Assembly (NCBI GenBank): GCA_036877525.1
Contig: JAZGTH010000062.1
Span: 4,917,501 to 4,981,500, forward strand
Length of the DNA: 64,000 bases
DNA from: Chromobotia macracanthus
Taxonomy: Eukaryota > Chordata > Actinopteri > Cypriniformes > Botiidae
Reading direction: 5' to 3'
Part shown: positions 40,201-48,903 of the stretch, one piece after another
Numbering within the stretch: position 1 is the first letter of the stretch
Layout of the letters: the number at the start of each line of letters is the position of its first letter
Program-made: the position numbers and the translations under genes
The notes under the pieces: generated by a model
What the model was told of the DNA's origin: nothing
Database searches by the model: none
The model's input: the letters and a program-made list of their open reading frames with translations, nothing else

Positions 40201-41400
40201 GGCAGCATTTTAATAAAAGGCCTTTTGAGAGGTTAACACTGTAAAAAAGGATAATACATGCAACTTATGTAAGAATGGCTACATGCATTGTTATTATTAA
40301 CACTGCACAAACTCTTTCTGTATCTAAAGAGATATAAGCCAGACAGAAATGACAGATTATGTTACGTTTGGGGCCAAAATGTGAAAATTTGGGAAATGGA
40401 ATTAAAGTGTGTTTGGTTGAAATAAAATGGGCAAGAACATAAGAGATCAGTGTTTAAAACTTTTACTTAATAAACACATAATAAGTGGGATGTTTAGATC
40501 CACTAAACTACTGTGTAGCGTTCCAATAATAATCCTCAGGTGGCTCTTAGCAAACAAAAACAGAAACATAAGAAACTTGAAGTTAAAGTGCCACAATAAA
40601 GTTTTCAACTGGTTTTATTATTCAGGTATAAACCAGCAGCGACCATCTGAAAGTCCATTCATTGTGACTTACAGCAGGACAGTTACTCCTGCCCGCCTCA
40701 ATAAGCATGTCTCTGATCTGGAGTTTTCATTTGTCAAAAGATGATATGAGTGATAAATGTTGAGACAATGAAGTAAGTTATGGGATAGAGAACCTGTACT
40801 TTTAAGTATATTTGTTGCATGTTTTACAAGTCTAAAAACTTTTCTGCGTTGGCCGGGAATCGAACCCGGGTCAACTGCTTGGAAGGCAGCTATGCTAACC
40901 ACTATACCACCAACGCTGCACAAATGCTCAGGTTTCTCCACTAAAAAAAAAAAAAAAACTACGAAGAGTTATAAACTATAAACATCACAGACTGATTTTA
41001 CCATTAAATTACTTAAACTTGAGAATGTGGCACTTTACATGTTAGTATAAATATAAAAACACGCTGGCAAATTTAACTTGTATGTGAAGAAACCGATGCT
41101 GTAAAGGAGTTACTTATTAGGAGTTACTATTATTATTTTCTCTCATTTTCACCATTTTTCAACATCTAAAAAGATCAAATGATTTACCTTGGTTATAAGA
41201 AGAGGTTCTCCGTGCTCCAGTCCACCCCTGACAGTAAAACCCCAAGGCGCTCCCCCAGAGAGGGTCGCATCCACCAGTCTCCATCCCTCACCATCACCAT
41301 GATGTTCATCAGAAGTCCCAGACCCGCCTGAAGTGTGAATGATCTTCTGATCGCCTTCAGGAAACCCAGAGTCTAGAGGATATTGGTTGATCGTGTCCAT
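9947..41400 (-). CDS. shroom2: Shroom2, complete multi-exon gene (genomic span of CDS)
   Basis: The gene encodes the PDZ-containing actin-binding scaffold that brings Rho kinase to apical and junctional actomyosin to drive cell contraction and shape. Ten exons (41188-41400, 34389-34537, 20934-21053, 18182-20741, 17764-17840, 13626-14180, 12350-12916, 11368-11548, 10736-11008, 9947-10219) total 4968 nt, i.e. 1655 residues plus stop. Human SHROOM2 is about 1616. Every junction has GT and AG ends with matching phase. Domains: PDZ about 39-121, RPHSWHATKF after it, serine-rich linker, ASD1 about 708-865, proline-rich motif near 1167-1180, ASD2 about 1350-1655. Assignment to SHROOM2 rather than 1/3/4 rests on close agreement along the whole length (recalled sequence) and on linkage to cldn34. 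An optional exon at 22060-22161 would give 1689 residues. Whether this is the a or b teleost copy is unknown. Confidence 0.96.
10220..10735 (-). other. shroom2 intron 9
   Basis: 516-base AT-rich intron. Near 10535-10675 it holds several copies of a TACCATGGTA/ACCATAGTAC-type near-palindromic motif, also found in intron 8. No exon was seen. Confidence 0.8.
10736..11008 (-). CDS. shroom2: shroom2 exon 9 (central ASD2)
   Basis: 91 codons between CTCTTGACAG and AGG|GTGAGG, phase 0 on both sides. It encodes HELIESLSKKLQVLRDAQES through [20 protein letters not shown] and [19 protein letters not shown]. This is the core of the Shroom ASD2, including the conserved [22 protein letters not shown] block implicated in dimerisation and Rho kinase binding. 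Confidence 0.97.
11009..11367 (-). other. shroom2 intron 8
   Basis: 359-base intron with TACCATATGCATACCATGGTAC and related inverted motifs at 11218-11300, similar to intron 9. No other feature was seen. Confidence 0.8.
11368..11548 (-). CDS. shroom2: shroom2 exon 8 (ASD2 segment)
   Basis: The acceptor TTCTCAG precedes GAAAGAGG and the donor is AAG|GTACTG. It enters with one base and leaves in phase 0. It encodes KEEDSLVAATALVSNSTYYS, then SVPKAELLIKMKDMQEQ, both conserved in SHROOM2, followed by an acidic run (SEEELEEDNENDL). Confidence 0.95.
11549..12349 (-). other. shroom2 intron 7
   Basis: 801-base AT-rich intron with no recognised gene or repeat. Its 5' splice site is GTCAGT, a slightly non-standard but usable donor. 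Confidence 0.75.
12350..12916 (-). CDS. shroom2: shroom2 exon 7 (start of ASD2)
   Basis: 567 nt between CTTCACCAG and GAGAA|GTCAGT, phase 2 on both sides. It encodes KVPIKIVHSESDTEKESRQF, a stretch nearly identical to human SHROOM2, then a variable region, then EELAKDIMDKDKSLVDILDQ and KTTMDLMEGIFPQGEQLLEE, the conserved opening of ASD2. The alternative donor eight bases away (TCA|GTACCT) would break the frame with exon 8, so GTCAGT was chosen. Confidence 0.94.
12917..13625 (-). other. shroom2 intron 6
   Basis: 709-base intron without recognised repeats or genes. Confidence 0.75.
13626..14180 (-). CDS. shroom2: shroom2 exon 6 (proline-rich linker)
   Basis: 555 nt between TTTTCTTAG and GGAAG|GTAAG. 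It is mostly variable linker, but near its end it encodes LVPPPFPPPPPP (residues about 1167-1180), a canonical FPPPP-type EVH1 ligand, and then RSPSPQFAPQRLTDRPP, conserved in SHROOM2. Splicing from exon 5 rebuilds an Arg codon (AG|G). Confidence 0.94.
14181..17763 (-). other. shroom2 intron 5
   Basis: 3.6-kb AT-rich intron. It contains a perfect 22-base palindrome of the form GAAAA(TA)nTTTTC near 15985-16010 and simple A/T runs. No further exon or RNA gene was seen. Confidence 0.7.
17764..17840 (-). CDS. shroom2: shroom2 exon 5 (short linker exon)
   Basis: A 77-nt exon too short for ORF detection. It is found from the acceptor ATTCCTTTTAG|AAGC and the donor ACAAG|GTGAGT. It enters in phase 0 and leaves two bases, exactly what exon 4 and exon 6 require. 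It encodes KLPENMSAVHSKPEGYRSDQ plus DENGT. Without it exons 4 and 6 are out of frame. Confidence 0.93.
17841..18181 (-). other. shroom2 intron 4
   Basis: 341-base intron with donor CAG|GTTAGT. Nothing else was recognised. Confidence 0.85.
18182..20741 (-). CDS. shroom2: shroom2 exon 4 (large central exon with ASD1)
   Basis: 2560 nt encoding residues about 161-1014. It opens with WEQTNLRRVSDQFSSLGSMD and KRDSAYSSFSTSSGTPDYTL, both characteristic of Shroom2/3. GRVSIGPVWYVPDTKKN follows. A His/Gln/Ser-rich, disordered-looking middle (ORF part about residues 380-680) separates this from ASD1: RRSDRFATSLRNEIQMRRAK, then YKDHLKEAQARVLQATSFKR, then RIGGRKRFSAEKKVRSFSEP. ASD1 targets F-actin. The exon ends with RSRSSPSADFFKQ before CAG|GTTAGT. 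The acceptor is TTTTTCTTAG with an AG|C serine codon rebuilt from exon 3. Confidence 0.97.
20742..20933 (-). other. shroom2 intron 3
   Basis: A 192-base intron, the shortest in the gene, flanked by GCAAG|GTAATT and TTTCTTAG|C. Confidence 0.9.
20934..21053 (-). CDS. shroom2: shroom2 exon 3 (RPHSWHATKF motif)
   Basis: 120 nt between GCTGACAG and GCAAG|GTAATT, phase 2 on both sides. It encodes RSEPMSRPHSWHATKFNESH, then KTQSTPSPVWQTRYDA. RPHSWHATKF directly after the PDZ domain is a Shroom2/3 family hallmark. Too short for detection as a clean ORF, it was placed by homology and phase. Confidence 0.95.
22060..22161 (-). CDS. shroom2: shroom2 candidate alternative (cassette) exon 2b
   Basis: 102 nt bounded by AACCCCCATTCAG|G and CCATGAG|GTATGG. 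It begins with one base and ends with two, exactly matching the phases of exon 2 and exon 3, so it can be included or skipped without shifting frame. Inclusion inserts KMKMVDIVTQKMPSESD followed by VHMARSFLTKILRSSM and a rebuilt Arg, between VVKR and RSEP. The insert is basic, Met-rich and could form an amphipathic helix (ARSFLTKILRSSM) right after the PDZ domain. SHROOM3 has extra sequence at the same position, though unlike this one. Splice signals and phase are seen; usage in mRNA is inferred. Confidence 0.78.
27041..27295. mobile_element. MITE copy A (AAGCTGCAAT terminal inverted repeats)
   Basis: It begins TAAAGCTGCAATCCG and ends GATTCCAGCTTTA, an imperfect inverted pair, with TA at both edges compatible with a TA target duplication (Tc1/mariner type). 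The interior block GACAGCTCAATTTATAAGTC, then TTACCATTGTGAGTCA, aligns with copy B at 43872-44248. It lies in shroom2 intron 2. Confidence 0.75.
29273..29286 (+). promoter_or_regulatory. CTCF-type site in shroom2 intron 2
   Basis: CCACTAGGTGGCAG matches the CTCF core consensus CCASYAGRKGGCRS at every position, with AGTAGCC following. Such a complete match is rare by chance. Occupancy is not shown by sequence alone. Confidence 0.6.
33715..33853 (+). mobile_element. tRNA-derived SINE in intron 2 (antisense to shroom2)
   Basis: The head resembles a tRNA: box A TAGCTCAACTGGTAGAGCA and box B GGTTGTGGGTCCGATTCC. It is followed by a tail 'GCTTGAATGCACTGTAAGTC' and AATGTAAATGTA. The head lacks tRNA acceptor-stem pairing, and the tail is shared with the copies near 57.6, 58.4 and 51.9 kb. 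It is therefore a SINE and not a functional tRNA. It has lost the usual 'TTTGGATAAAAG' tail block. Confidence 0.8.
34389..34537 (-). CDS. shroom2: shroom2 exon 2 (second half of PDZ)
   Basis: 149 nt between TGTGTCACAG and GAAAAG|GTAATT. It encodes VEEGSKAAGARLQAGDELVN, INNIPLTGYRQEAICLVKSS and HKTLSLVVK. This completes the PDZ domain, with the carboxylate-loop half in exon 1. It enters in phase 0 and leaves two bases (AG) to form Arg with exon 3 or exon 2b. Confidence 0.97.
40834..40838 (-). terminator. Pol III terminator of the tRNA-Gly gene
   Basis: AAAAA on the + strand is TTTTT on the - strand, six bases past the discriminator base of the tRNA. A T run of five is sufficient for RNA polymerase III termination. 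Confidence 0.75.
40845..40916 (-). tRNA. trnG-TCC: tRNA-Gly (anticodon TCC)
   Basis: 72 nt on the - strand beginning GCGTTGG and ending CCAACGC plus discriminator A, giving a perfect 7-bp acceptor stem. The anticodon stem-loop GCTGC-CTTCCAA-GCAGT carries TCC at 40881-40883. The T arm is CCCGGGTTCGATTCCCGG. Box A (TGGTATAGTGG) and box B (GGTTCGATTCC) are intact and a T5 terminator follows. It matches the common vertebrate tRNA-Gly-TCC almost base for base (recalled). It lies in shroom2 intron 1 on the same strand, about 270 bases after the exon 1 donor. It looks functional. Confidence 0.97.
41188..41400 (-). CDS. shroom2: shroom2 exon 1 (start codon and first half of PDZ)
   Basis: The ATG at 41400 opens 71 codons ending LLITK before CCAAG|GTAAATC. 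It contains GWRLVDATLSGGAPWGFTVR and GGLEHGEPLLITK, the Shroom PDZ carboxylate-binding half (GGAPWGF). This ATG was chosen because it begins the only frame joining the PDZ sequence. The first about 38 residues are acidic/Gly-Ser rich, and human SHROOM2 has a comparable short lead. Confidence 0.95.
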
Positions 41401-42170
41401 TTCTGCGTCTCACACAACGGGTTACGCCAAACTTTTGTTAAAAATGTGAAGTCAAATCAATTTCAAGAGGTAATGGCACAACCCATCATCCCCTCTGGTT
41501 CATACATGAATGTCCCCTTGGATACTCTGTTGGCTTGTTTCCTCCTCAGGACGAGGTTCTGCCCATCGTTTAGGAGCAAAACTACATAAGGTGTGGTTTA
41601 ACTTTCTAACCCAAGTCCAACTTATATATTTATGTTTATACTGCTGAAAGAACGACGATCAGAAATGCTAAACCCGTTTCTGTTTACGGTTGCGTTTCAC
41701 GACGTTAGCATTAGCCAGAGGATTCGGTACAAGTTTCTCTCGCCACCCAAAACTATTATTAAAACATCCAAAATTATTAAAAGCGATTACGGCGATTGGT
41801 TTGTCGCAAACCCCCAATAACAGATCAGTGAAAAGGTTTCGCTGTACTCAAGCTAAAGGTTACGGATGTCCAATCCTGGTGTCAGCTAACCGCGAGTCTT
41901 TCCATCAACAAGTGGATCACTTCCATAGATCCATCCGAGTCGCAGTACAAGTTCTTCAGTGGTTATGCGAACAAACACTTTTCCCTTTTAGATGTTATCC
42001 CGCCGTAGATCGAGTTCACAGATCGGACACGAAAGCTGACATGTTAGATGGCACAAGGCAGATCTTTTTGGGTTGGTGTGGATAAGGAGGGGAACGGACT
42101 CGTCTACCTGTACGCGGATCGTTAAATGAAACGTGAGGCGCGGCAGCGACATCTACTGTTCACGGGTTTG
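41401..42170 (-). promoter_or_regulatory. shroom2 5' UTR and promoter region
   Basis: Sequence upstream of the shroom2 ATG is less AT-rich, with scattered CpGs to about 42150 (for example CGCGAG, CCGCCG, GACACGAAAG). A near-CTCF motif lies at 42136-42151. The + strand frame at 41690-42085 overlaps this region but has no recognisable domain and is taken as chance. No TATA box or start site could be fixed. Confidence 0.45.
42136..42151 (-). promoter_or_regulatory. CTCF-like motif near the shroom2 promoter
   Basis: The - strand reads ACAGTAGATGTCGCTG, one base away (T for G) from the common CCAGTAGATGGCGCTG-type CTCF core, apart from the first base. Candidate only. Confidence 0.35.
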
Positions 42171-43871
42171 CTATTGCGTTATTTATCTATTATATTATAT
42201 TTTAATATATGTGTATATATAAAGTTCTAGGGATGATAAAGGGCAACACATTCGTTTGCTTTACATTCGTTTAAATCTTATGGTAAGACATGCCTCATAC
42301 ATGTATTGCCACCGGAAAAGATGCAGTCAAGCAAGTCATGGATGTCTACAACTGAGCATGCAACATCTCCTACCAGAGGGGGCGCTGTTGGGTAGTTTTT
42401 CCTTTAGTTCTTCTATGCTTTTCATCATTTCCAGTTCTGTGAGAGCAATGTCCCAGTAGAAAAACCCTTAGTTTCACTTAAGTTTCATTTTTTTTCTTTG
42501 CCACATGCTTCTTGTACCACTTTGGGAAAAGTTTCAAGCCATTATCATGCTGAAGAGAGAAGCATTGCCCAACATGCTGCTGGAATGATATTTCTCAGAG
42601 GAATGTTATGCTCACTGTTATGTCCACATGCTTGGTGAAAATCATACATTTTGCGCTTGCTAAAGCACGTATGCAAATTTTGGATCAATACAGAGAAAAA
42701 TAATCCACTTTGTTGCTAGCAAGCAATCCTAGTGTAAGGGTAGTGTGATTATCTATGATTGACAAAGGAAACAGAACCACCCCTTCTGTGCAGGTTTGTT
42801 GTACCTGTACTTTATACATCTAAATAAGTGTATCTGCAAAAGTGTATTGTCAGCTCAAACTGTCTGCAAATAGAAAACAAAAAGGAAATTTTTATCTAAA
42901 ATACTGTAAATCGTGAGTTATGAGAATAGTCATAGAGACTAATATTTTATGAAAAAAAAAACACTGAAATATGTACCCTGTACTGGTGTGTTTTTAAAGT
43001 GATTGAGTCATCATTAGTCATCTTTAAAAACATAAATTATAATGATTCCCCTCACCAGCCTCTCTAATCTTCTGTATTTCTCATATTTGCAGTATTGTAG
43101 TCCCATGTGGCATAAACAGTATGCAAGTTTAACAAACAATGCAACAAACACAAGAATATTTATATAGTCAAGGATTAAACCTAAAGACTAGATCTGAGCA
43201 AGACCAACATTGCTCAGATCTTTGGTTTAACAAAGAAAAGATTAATGTAAGGTTTATATTGATATGAACAGACTTTCAGCTGTCTTTGTTCAAATCTATA
43301 GAACAAACTTAAAATGTCAGACCTGTACTTAAGTGTGACAGCTTTTCCCACCATAATGCTTACCGTACTTATCCAAACCATTCCCAGAAAACATTTTATA
43401 CAGTAGCTTATTTGATGGAGTTTATAGCCGTGTATCGTTTAAGTATCAGCTTTGTCTCATTTGAAATTCTTAAAATTGCTAAAGAAATTCATATAAAAAA
43501 AGTTCAAATAAATGATACAATTTATGAATTACACAAGGGGTACAGAGTTTTGATGATGATATGAACTCATCAGTTTTTTATAATATTGACATTTGCAGGC
43601 TTGGCAAATTTGAGCACAGTTTATGACATTGTTAAGATCTCTTCCTAAACTCTAGTGGAGACATGAAAGATTTGTGGGTCTTTTTGGTCTTGAACAAAAG
43701 TTTATATTTGCTTACTGCAGTTAATTAGCATAATTGTTACACATCACAGAAGCATCAGAGGTTAAAATATTAAAATTAAAATATAACTCATAAATAACTT
43801 ACAGCCCTAATTAAAAAAAGCGGGGATGCTGAACATAGACTGAAAATACTGTACGGGCTATTAAATATTGT

Positions 43872-44248
43872 TAAAGCTGCAATTCAGCATTTTTGCCTCT
43901 CTTTCACTAAATTTATGTTTAAAACATAATTATTGAAAGTTACTTACAGAGTTATTTTATTAAGTTCTCGGCTACTTTTTTTAAGTTCTAGCTACAATAC
44001 TCCACTATCCTCAGCACATGCAATATAATAGTCAGGTTTTCTTCTTTCCGTTTACGGATGTGACATAACCGTGCAGACGAATTATGTCAAACTAACATTT
44101 CCTGCAACATTGAACCTGACAGCTAAAATTCTAAATCATTATTATAACCTTTCCATTGTGAATCATAAGGTGTTTTGAACACTGATGTTTATGTACTTGC
44201 TAATTTTTGTTAATGTTTAACCAGATAAAGTTAGGTATTGCAGCTTTA
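43872..44248. mobile_element. MITE copy B (AAGCTGCAAT terminal inverted repeats)
   Basis: It starts TAAAGCTGCAATTCAGC and ends GGTATTGCAGCTTTA, so the ends are 10-11 bp inverted repeats with TA edges. The interior GACAGCTAAAATTCTAAATC, then TTTCCATTGTGAATCA, matches copy A. This copy is about 120 bases longer, so A is internally deleted or B carries an insertion. There is no coding capacity, so it is non-autonomous. Confidence 0.8.
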
Positions 44249-45246
44249 AATAGCTATGTATGTGTGTTTTAGCAAACTTATAATTAGGTCAGGCTCTGTT
44301 TTGGTATAGAGCGGCCACTGTTTAAAATGTATTTACAATCCAACATAACATTTATAGTCCAATCCAGTATAACTTGGAAATTTGTCACACTACAGATAGA
44401 TAAAATGGTTTGCGAACTGAGGCTTGCATTGACTTTAATTAAATAATCCATTCTAAATCAGGACAGATAGAAATAGTACATGTGAATACAATGTGTGGAA
44501 ATAATAAACATGCAAAGCATTTACATTGTTAAACATGTCAGGATTTTTACACTTTTATCATGTGTATGTATGGTGTTCACACTAATAGATAGGCTTGGCG
44601 CATTTTAACATTAGTTTACGCTAACAGACAGCTTTGGTACATGTATTACATGGTGTTCACGCTAATAATTACATTTTCAAGGTGAAAAAGTTTAAAGATA
44701 TTCTGTAAATAGTATACAGAAAGAAAATACAGTCACAGACCCAAAATTGTTGTAATTTCTAGAGCAGAAGCTGAAGTGCTGAGACACCAGCAGAGCTGAG
44801 AGTATGTGAGTGCTGTGTGTTGTCTTTGGCACTGCAAGTAAACACTGTAACAACTGTTTTTGAATATTTGAACATGTTTCTTGTACAGGATAAGCCTAAC
44901 AAATGCACACTGAGGTTTAAATATGTCTAGCAATTTCTTAATTGCGGATAGAACTTATTAAGACCCATGGCCAATTAACTGCTTTGTCTAAAACATGATT
45001 CTGGAAACTATCCTTGCAGATGACCATTTATATTGTGGCAAACACAATCTCACCAGATAAGCATACAAGAAACATACAACATATTGCATAACTTTTCACT
45101 ATTGAAAATGAATAACAGTCCATTTCGTATCAAATAAAACATTCTAGCTGGTCTAATGTCAAGGGCAACATGAAGAGTGAGCATGAACATCTTTTACGAG
45201 TTTTTAGATTTGTCCGTTCTGCAATGCACTTCTCAGAGATCAGGCT

Positions 45247-45259
45247 GTTGCTAAGCAAC
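45247..45259. promoter_or_regulatory. RFX-like palindrome GTTGCTAAGCAAC
   Basis: Perfect inverted repeat GTTGCT-A-AGCAAC, resembling an X-box with a one-base spacer. One of four such sites in the right part of the window. Confidence 0.35.
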
Positions 45260-45455
45260 TGTTAAATAAAGCAGAATCCTCCAAAGTCAGATAACCTTCT
45301 AACAATTGCTGTACAGTGCATACTCAACACATCAATATGCAAACGTGTATTTCTCTCATCTGATTACCTGTTGTTATAGAAAAAGTCATTATAACTAAAG
45401 CGTACAGTAATTCAGACTATAGTACCCTATTCAAACTTTCAGTTAAATAACAGCA

Positions 45456-45476
45456 TTTTTTTTTTTTGGGGGGGGG
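45456..45476 (+). repeat. T12G9 homopolymer junction
   Basis: Twelve T followed directly by nine G. It could be a slippage hotspot or an assembly/sequencing artefact. It is too short and single-tract for a G-quadruplex. Confidence 0.85.
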
Positions 45477-46172
45477 ATAAATTACAGTGGTGGCTTGAAT
45501 TGTTTTATTTGTTTCTGATGATGTGAAAACTGGCAACATTAAATTTAGGTCTGTGGTACATTTTGGACATTGCAATCAGTATATTAACTGTGGTGTGCAG
45601 TGCTGTGGTTGTACTATATAGTTCTACCCTATTGTTACATGCAGGTGGCCTATATCTGAGCTAAATGCCATGGGTAAATGTCGGCCTGTGACATCAGTTT
45701 TATCAAACATGCTGTTTATGACGTAAAAGCCTATTAATAAGCTATTAAGGCTTATTGTAGGCTCTGTTGCCTAGGGAGGTAATACACAATTAATCAGTAT
45801 GTATGGTAACGAATTCAAGAATAACCAACCAAAACATGTTTACTTCCTTTTCATAAACAAATATGTTTACGCGAGCACAATTAGTAAGCAAATGCTGTCA
45901 TGTTAAGACAAATGATTTTCTCAAATAACATTAAATATACTATACCTTCATTTTCAACAGATTCAAACAATTACAACATGTAATACAAAGCAAATGTTGA
46001 ATAGCTCAGTCTAATCTCTAATGTAATATTGATTGTAGGTTATTCAAAGGATCATCTTCACAAACGCAGAATATATATTTGTAATGGAAAAGAGATTCAA
46101 AATTAGAGTTGCTTGCTGAAAGCGATTTTAAAGTGAATTTACCTCACTGATGTAGTTTGTGCATGATATATA

Positions 46173-46186
46173 GTTGCCATGGTAAT
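46173..46186. promoter_or_regulatory. Near-perfect RFX X-box
   Basis: GTTGCCATGGTAAT differs from the palindromic X-box (GTTRCC..GGYAAC) only in its last base. It is about 650 bases upstream of the CpG-rich block at 46840. Confidence 0.4.
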
Positions 46187-46839
46187 GATAGCAGAGTACA
46201 GTATAATGAATATGATAGAGTGCTTTAGTGCAGTGTTTTTGCAGCACATTTCTTATTTCACACACAGATAAGACAAGCAAAAGTCTAACTAATCAAAGAC
46301 AAATGCAATGACTTAAGGAAGACTTTATAGAAATGTGTGAACTGCTCATAAAAGATGAAACTGTTACTATATAAACATATTTACTCATGAGATAGTGTCG
46401 TGGGAAAAAAGCAATCCCTTTTTTGTTCCTACTGTATAAAACGGGGTTATAAAGATATGCCAAAAGTAAAAAAGCAGAGAATTGTTGCTTTCGATTATCT
46501 TAAAACTTGAAATCACGCATTACATGGCACAACAATTCAAACCACCAACATCTTAAACAATACAATTGCTTAAAATAGTGCGCCTATAACATAAATGTAT
46601 TATGCTCCATCTTTGATCCACATTTTTCTGGTCTCCACAGAAAGCTGGATCTCACTTCATCTCATCACTATAATCCTGGTGGCAAAGATGCGCAGGACTT
46701 TGAATTAAACCCCCAACAGATGTGCAAGAGAAACTCACGTGGCCCTTAAACACACGAGCAGGAGGTGCTATAACACGAATAATGTGGCGGAGAGCATCAT
46801 TTATGATTTAAGACATAATGCAACATCATAACCAATCCT

Positions 46840-47160
46840 CGCATTCAGGAGTGAAGCGTGGGCTTCGCCGCCGGTCAACTTGATTGACGTTGTGGGAGTC
46901 CGTCCGCAGACCACCGTATGCACGCGCGCAGCCATTGCACCGAACCGCGCCGGTGATGATGCGGAGGGATGGAGACGGTCTGCAAGGAGGCACGATGGTT
47001 AATAACATAGAGAACCGTATCGTCTTTGATTAAAACAGCATCCACTCTTATTTCCACTGGATTGTGGAAGGAAAACGTCTTTCTAACCTCGTTCAACCGG
47101 TTCCAAAATGAGCAGACTGCCCAATGCGGTACGTACGAATGCAATGCATGTTTTGCACGT
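46840..47160 (+). promoter_or_regulatory. CpG-rich putative promoter and first exon of a + strand gene
   Basis: About 320 bases with many CpGs (for example CGCCGCCGG, GCACGCGCGCAG, CCGCGCCGG) in an otherwise CpG-poor region, so likely a promoter island. On the + strand an apparent exon ends CCCAATGCG|GTACGTACG near 47127, a reasonable splice donor. The short ATG frame before it (MSRLPNA) would read only about 24 codons if joined to the exon at 58545, so this is probably 5' UTR. The gene is not identifiable. Direction is inferred from the donor and from the exon at 58545. Confidence 0.5.
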
Positions 47161-48872
47161 TTCTTTGCACGTTAATTTAAGGTTTTCATAGTGCCATGCA
47201 TCTTTCGTGTTCATGCATCTGTACCTGGATCATGTGAAAGCACGCCTACTCGACTCAACAGATGCGCTTTGCGCATTTTGCGGGTATCGCAGTCTTAAAT
47301 GTTAAGATCCACCTGCGATCGAGTATTGACCCGCATGTCCCCAAAGAGTTCAGGTAAAATAAAGCTGTTAGAAATAGTGAACATGCATGTTAAAGAGCCC
47401 ACCTGTAATTTCTAACATTTAAGGTTTTCTGAGTTTGCGTAATAACTGCGCATTAGTGCAGGTCTAGCGCTCAAAAGCCTTAATTAAGTTTATTTGGCTC
47501 CGTAAAATGCGTATGCTTACGTAATATTTATTGCACCGAAATAGCCTGTAGCTGTCATCAGTTTTATAGTGACTGCACAATGAAACGTCACTATGTGGTT
47601 ACTTGTAATATAATGTAACAACATAATTGAATGTTTCCAAAAATGCAACAGAATGATATTTATTGTATAATATTTACATATTAATGTATTGTGCCATGTC
47701 ATATTTTTGAATTAGTGAACCTGCGTGAAAACAATTTCAGTCTGTTCTTGGGACAAATACTTTCGGTGGTTGGGTGATTTGATCATGGTTTGGAGGTTTG
47801 GTGTCATTTGCTCAAATATTTGGAGAAATCAGTTTTGAGAAATCATTTTGGAAATGCCACAGAACTGATTTACTTGATATTGTTTAGGTGGGCACATTTA
47901 GCCCAACACATTTTTAAAATACATGAAAATAAAGCAACAAATAAATATGAACATAAAAGATTTAGTTATGCTTGGAGATAATTATGTTTGAGTTCTCTGA
48001 AAAAGCTAAGACATTCTGAGAGGGGTGACAGGTGATATGTGAAAGTTAATCAAAGCTAGTCAAAAATCCTCTTACTTGAGGACTAGACAGAGCTCAATGT
48101 TTGGACATTTAGTACGCACTTGCAACTTGTCATTTCACCAAAATTTCTCTGTCATATGACATTATAATCTGCTTGATGGGTCATACGCATGGTAAAGAGG
48201 CGGCTTTTAAAACGCATAAAAGTCGATACCTTGAAGAGCCTCATGAATCCATCACACAAGGCCACAAAACCCTTGGAATGTTTTCCTCCACAAATCCATC
48301 GGATTGACTGGGTGTGATCCACCCATTTTGACTGGGCAACAGGCCAACAAGAGTCAGCTATATTATGTGGGTCTTTCATGTTAGAAACAAAAATAATAAC
48401 TTATGGAAATCTTTGCTTGTTTCCTGCCCGCACTGTTTTAGAACTACAGAAACCTGAAGTTCAGCTGAGTCAAAAATTCATTTTGATGCACATAAAAGTC
48501 ATTGTAAGTTGTGACTTCAGCACATTTCAGAGCCTATTATGATGGTTTCAAATTAGAGATGACGATTAATGATAAGTAAACAGAACTGATTTGAAGGAAG
48601 CAACAGAGCAAGCACTGAATTGCTTTGATAAAGCCAATCATATTAAAGTAGGTCCTCTGTCAACTAGGTCACCCCGACCTACATACACTTGTCCCATGGA
48701 AAATACTCAGCTTTTTTAATCATAATCATGTAGCTATATTATTACAGAGCTAGGCGAAGGCTTTATTACATTTATGATGTGAACATTCCAAGTAAGTGGT
48801 GAGACATCAGTACAAGCTGAATCTGTCCATTAATCCACATTAGTGTGGTGAATTCTAATGGAGACATGTTGT

Positions 48873-48903
48873 ATCCATCCATCCATCCATCCATCCATCC
48901 ATC
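48873..48903. repeat. (ATCC)n microsatellite
   Basis: Seven to eight uninterrupted ATCC units. Confidence 0.95.

Larger units (their letters stand above)
34538..41187 (-). other. shroom2 intron 1 (6.6 kb)
   Basis: It contains an intact tRNA-Gly gene (40845-40916). Small tandem variants of AATGTTCAGTATCA are seen at 35978-36035. No other gene was recognised; frames in 36253-36633 lack any supporting feature. Confidence 0.75.
42171..46830. other. Intergenic region upstream of shroom2
   Basis: No coding gene was recognised. It holds a larger copy of the MITE (43872-44248), a T12G9 homopolymer junction (45456-45476) and two RFX-like palindromes (45247-45259, 46173-46186). A stretch ACCAGAGGGGGCGCTG at 42371-42386 has a partial CTCF look. 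Confidence 0.6.

Noticed and set aside
41690..42085. 131-residue + strand frame overlapping the shroom2 5' region
   Set aside because: No recognisable domain or splice context, and it is antisense to the shroom2 leader. Likely a chance frame in locally less AT-rich DNA.
42371..42386. ACCAGAGGGGGCGCTG as a CTCF site
   Set aside because: It matches only the right half of the consensus. The spacing of the left CCA is off by one or more bases.
46875..47144. 89-residue - strand frame in the CpG-rich block
   Set aside because: CpG-rich sequence is stop-poor. The frame has no domain, and the donor on the + strand explains the region better.
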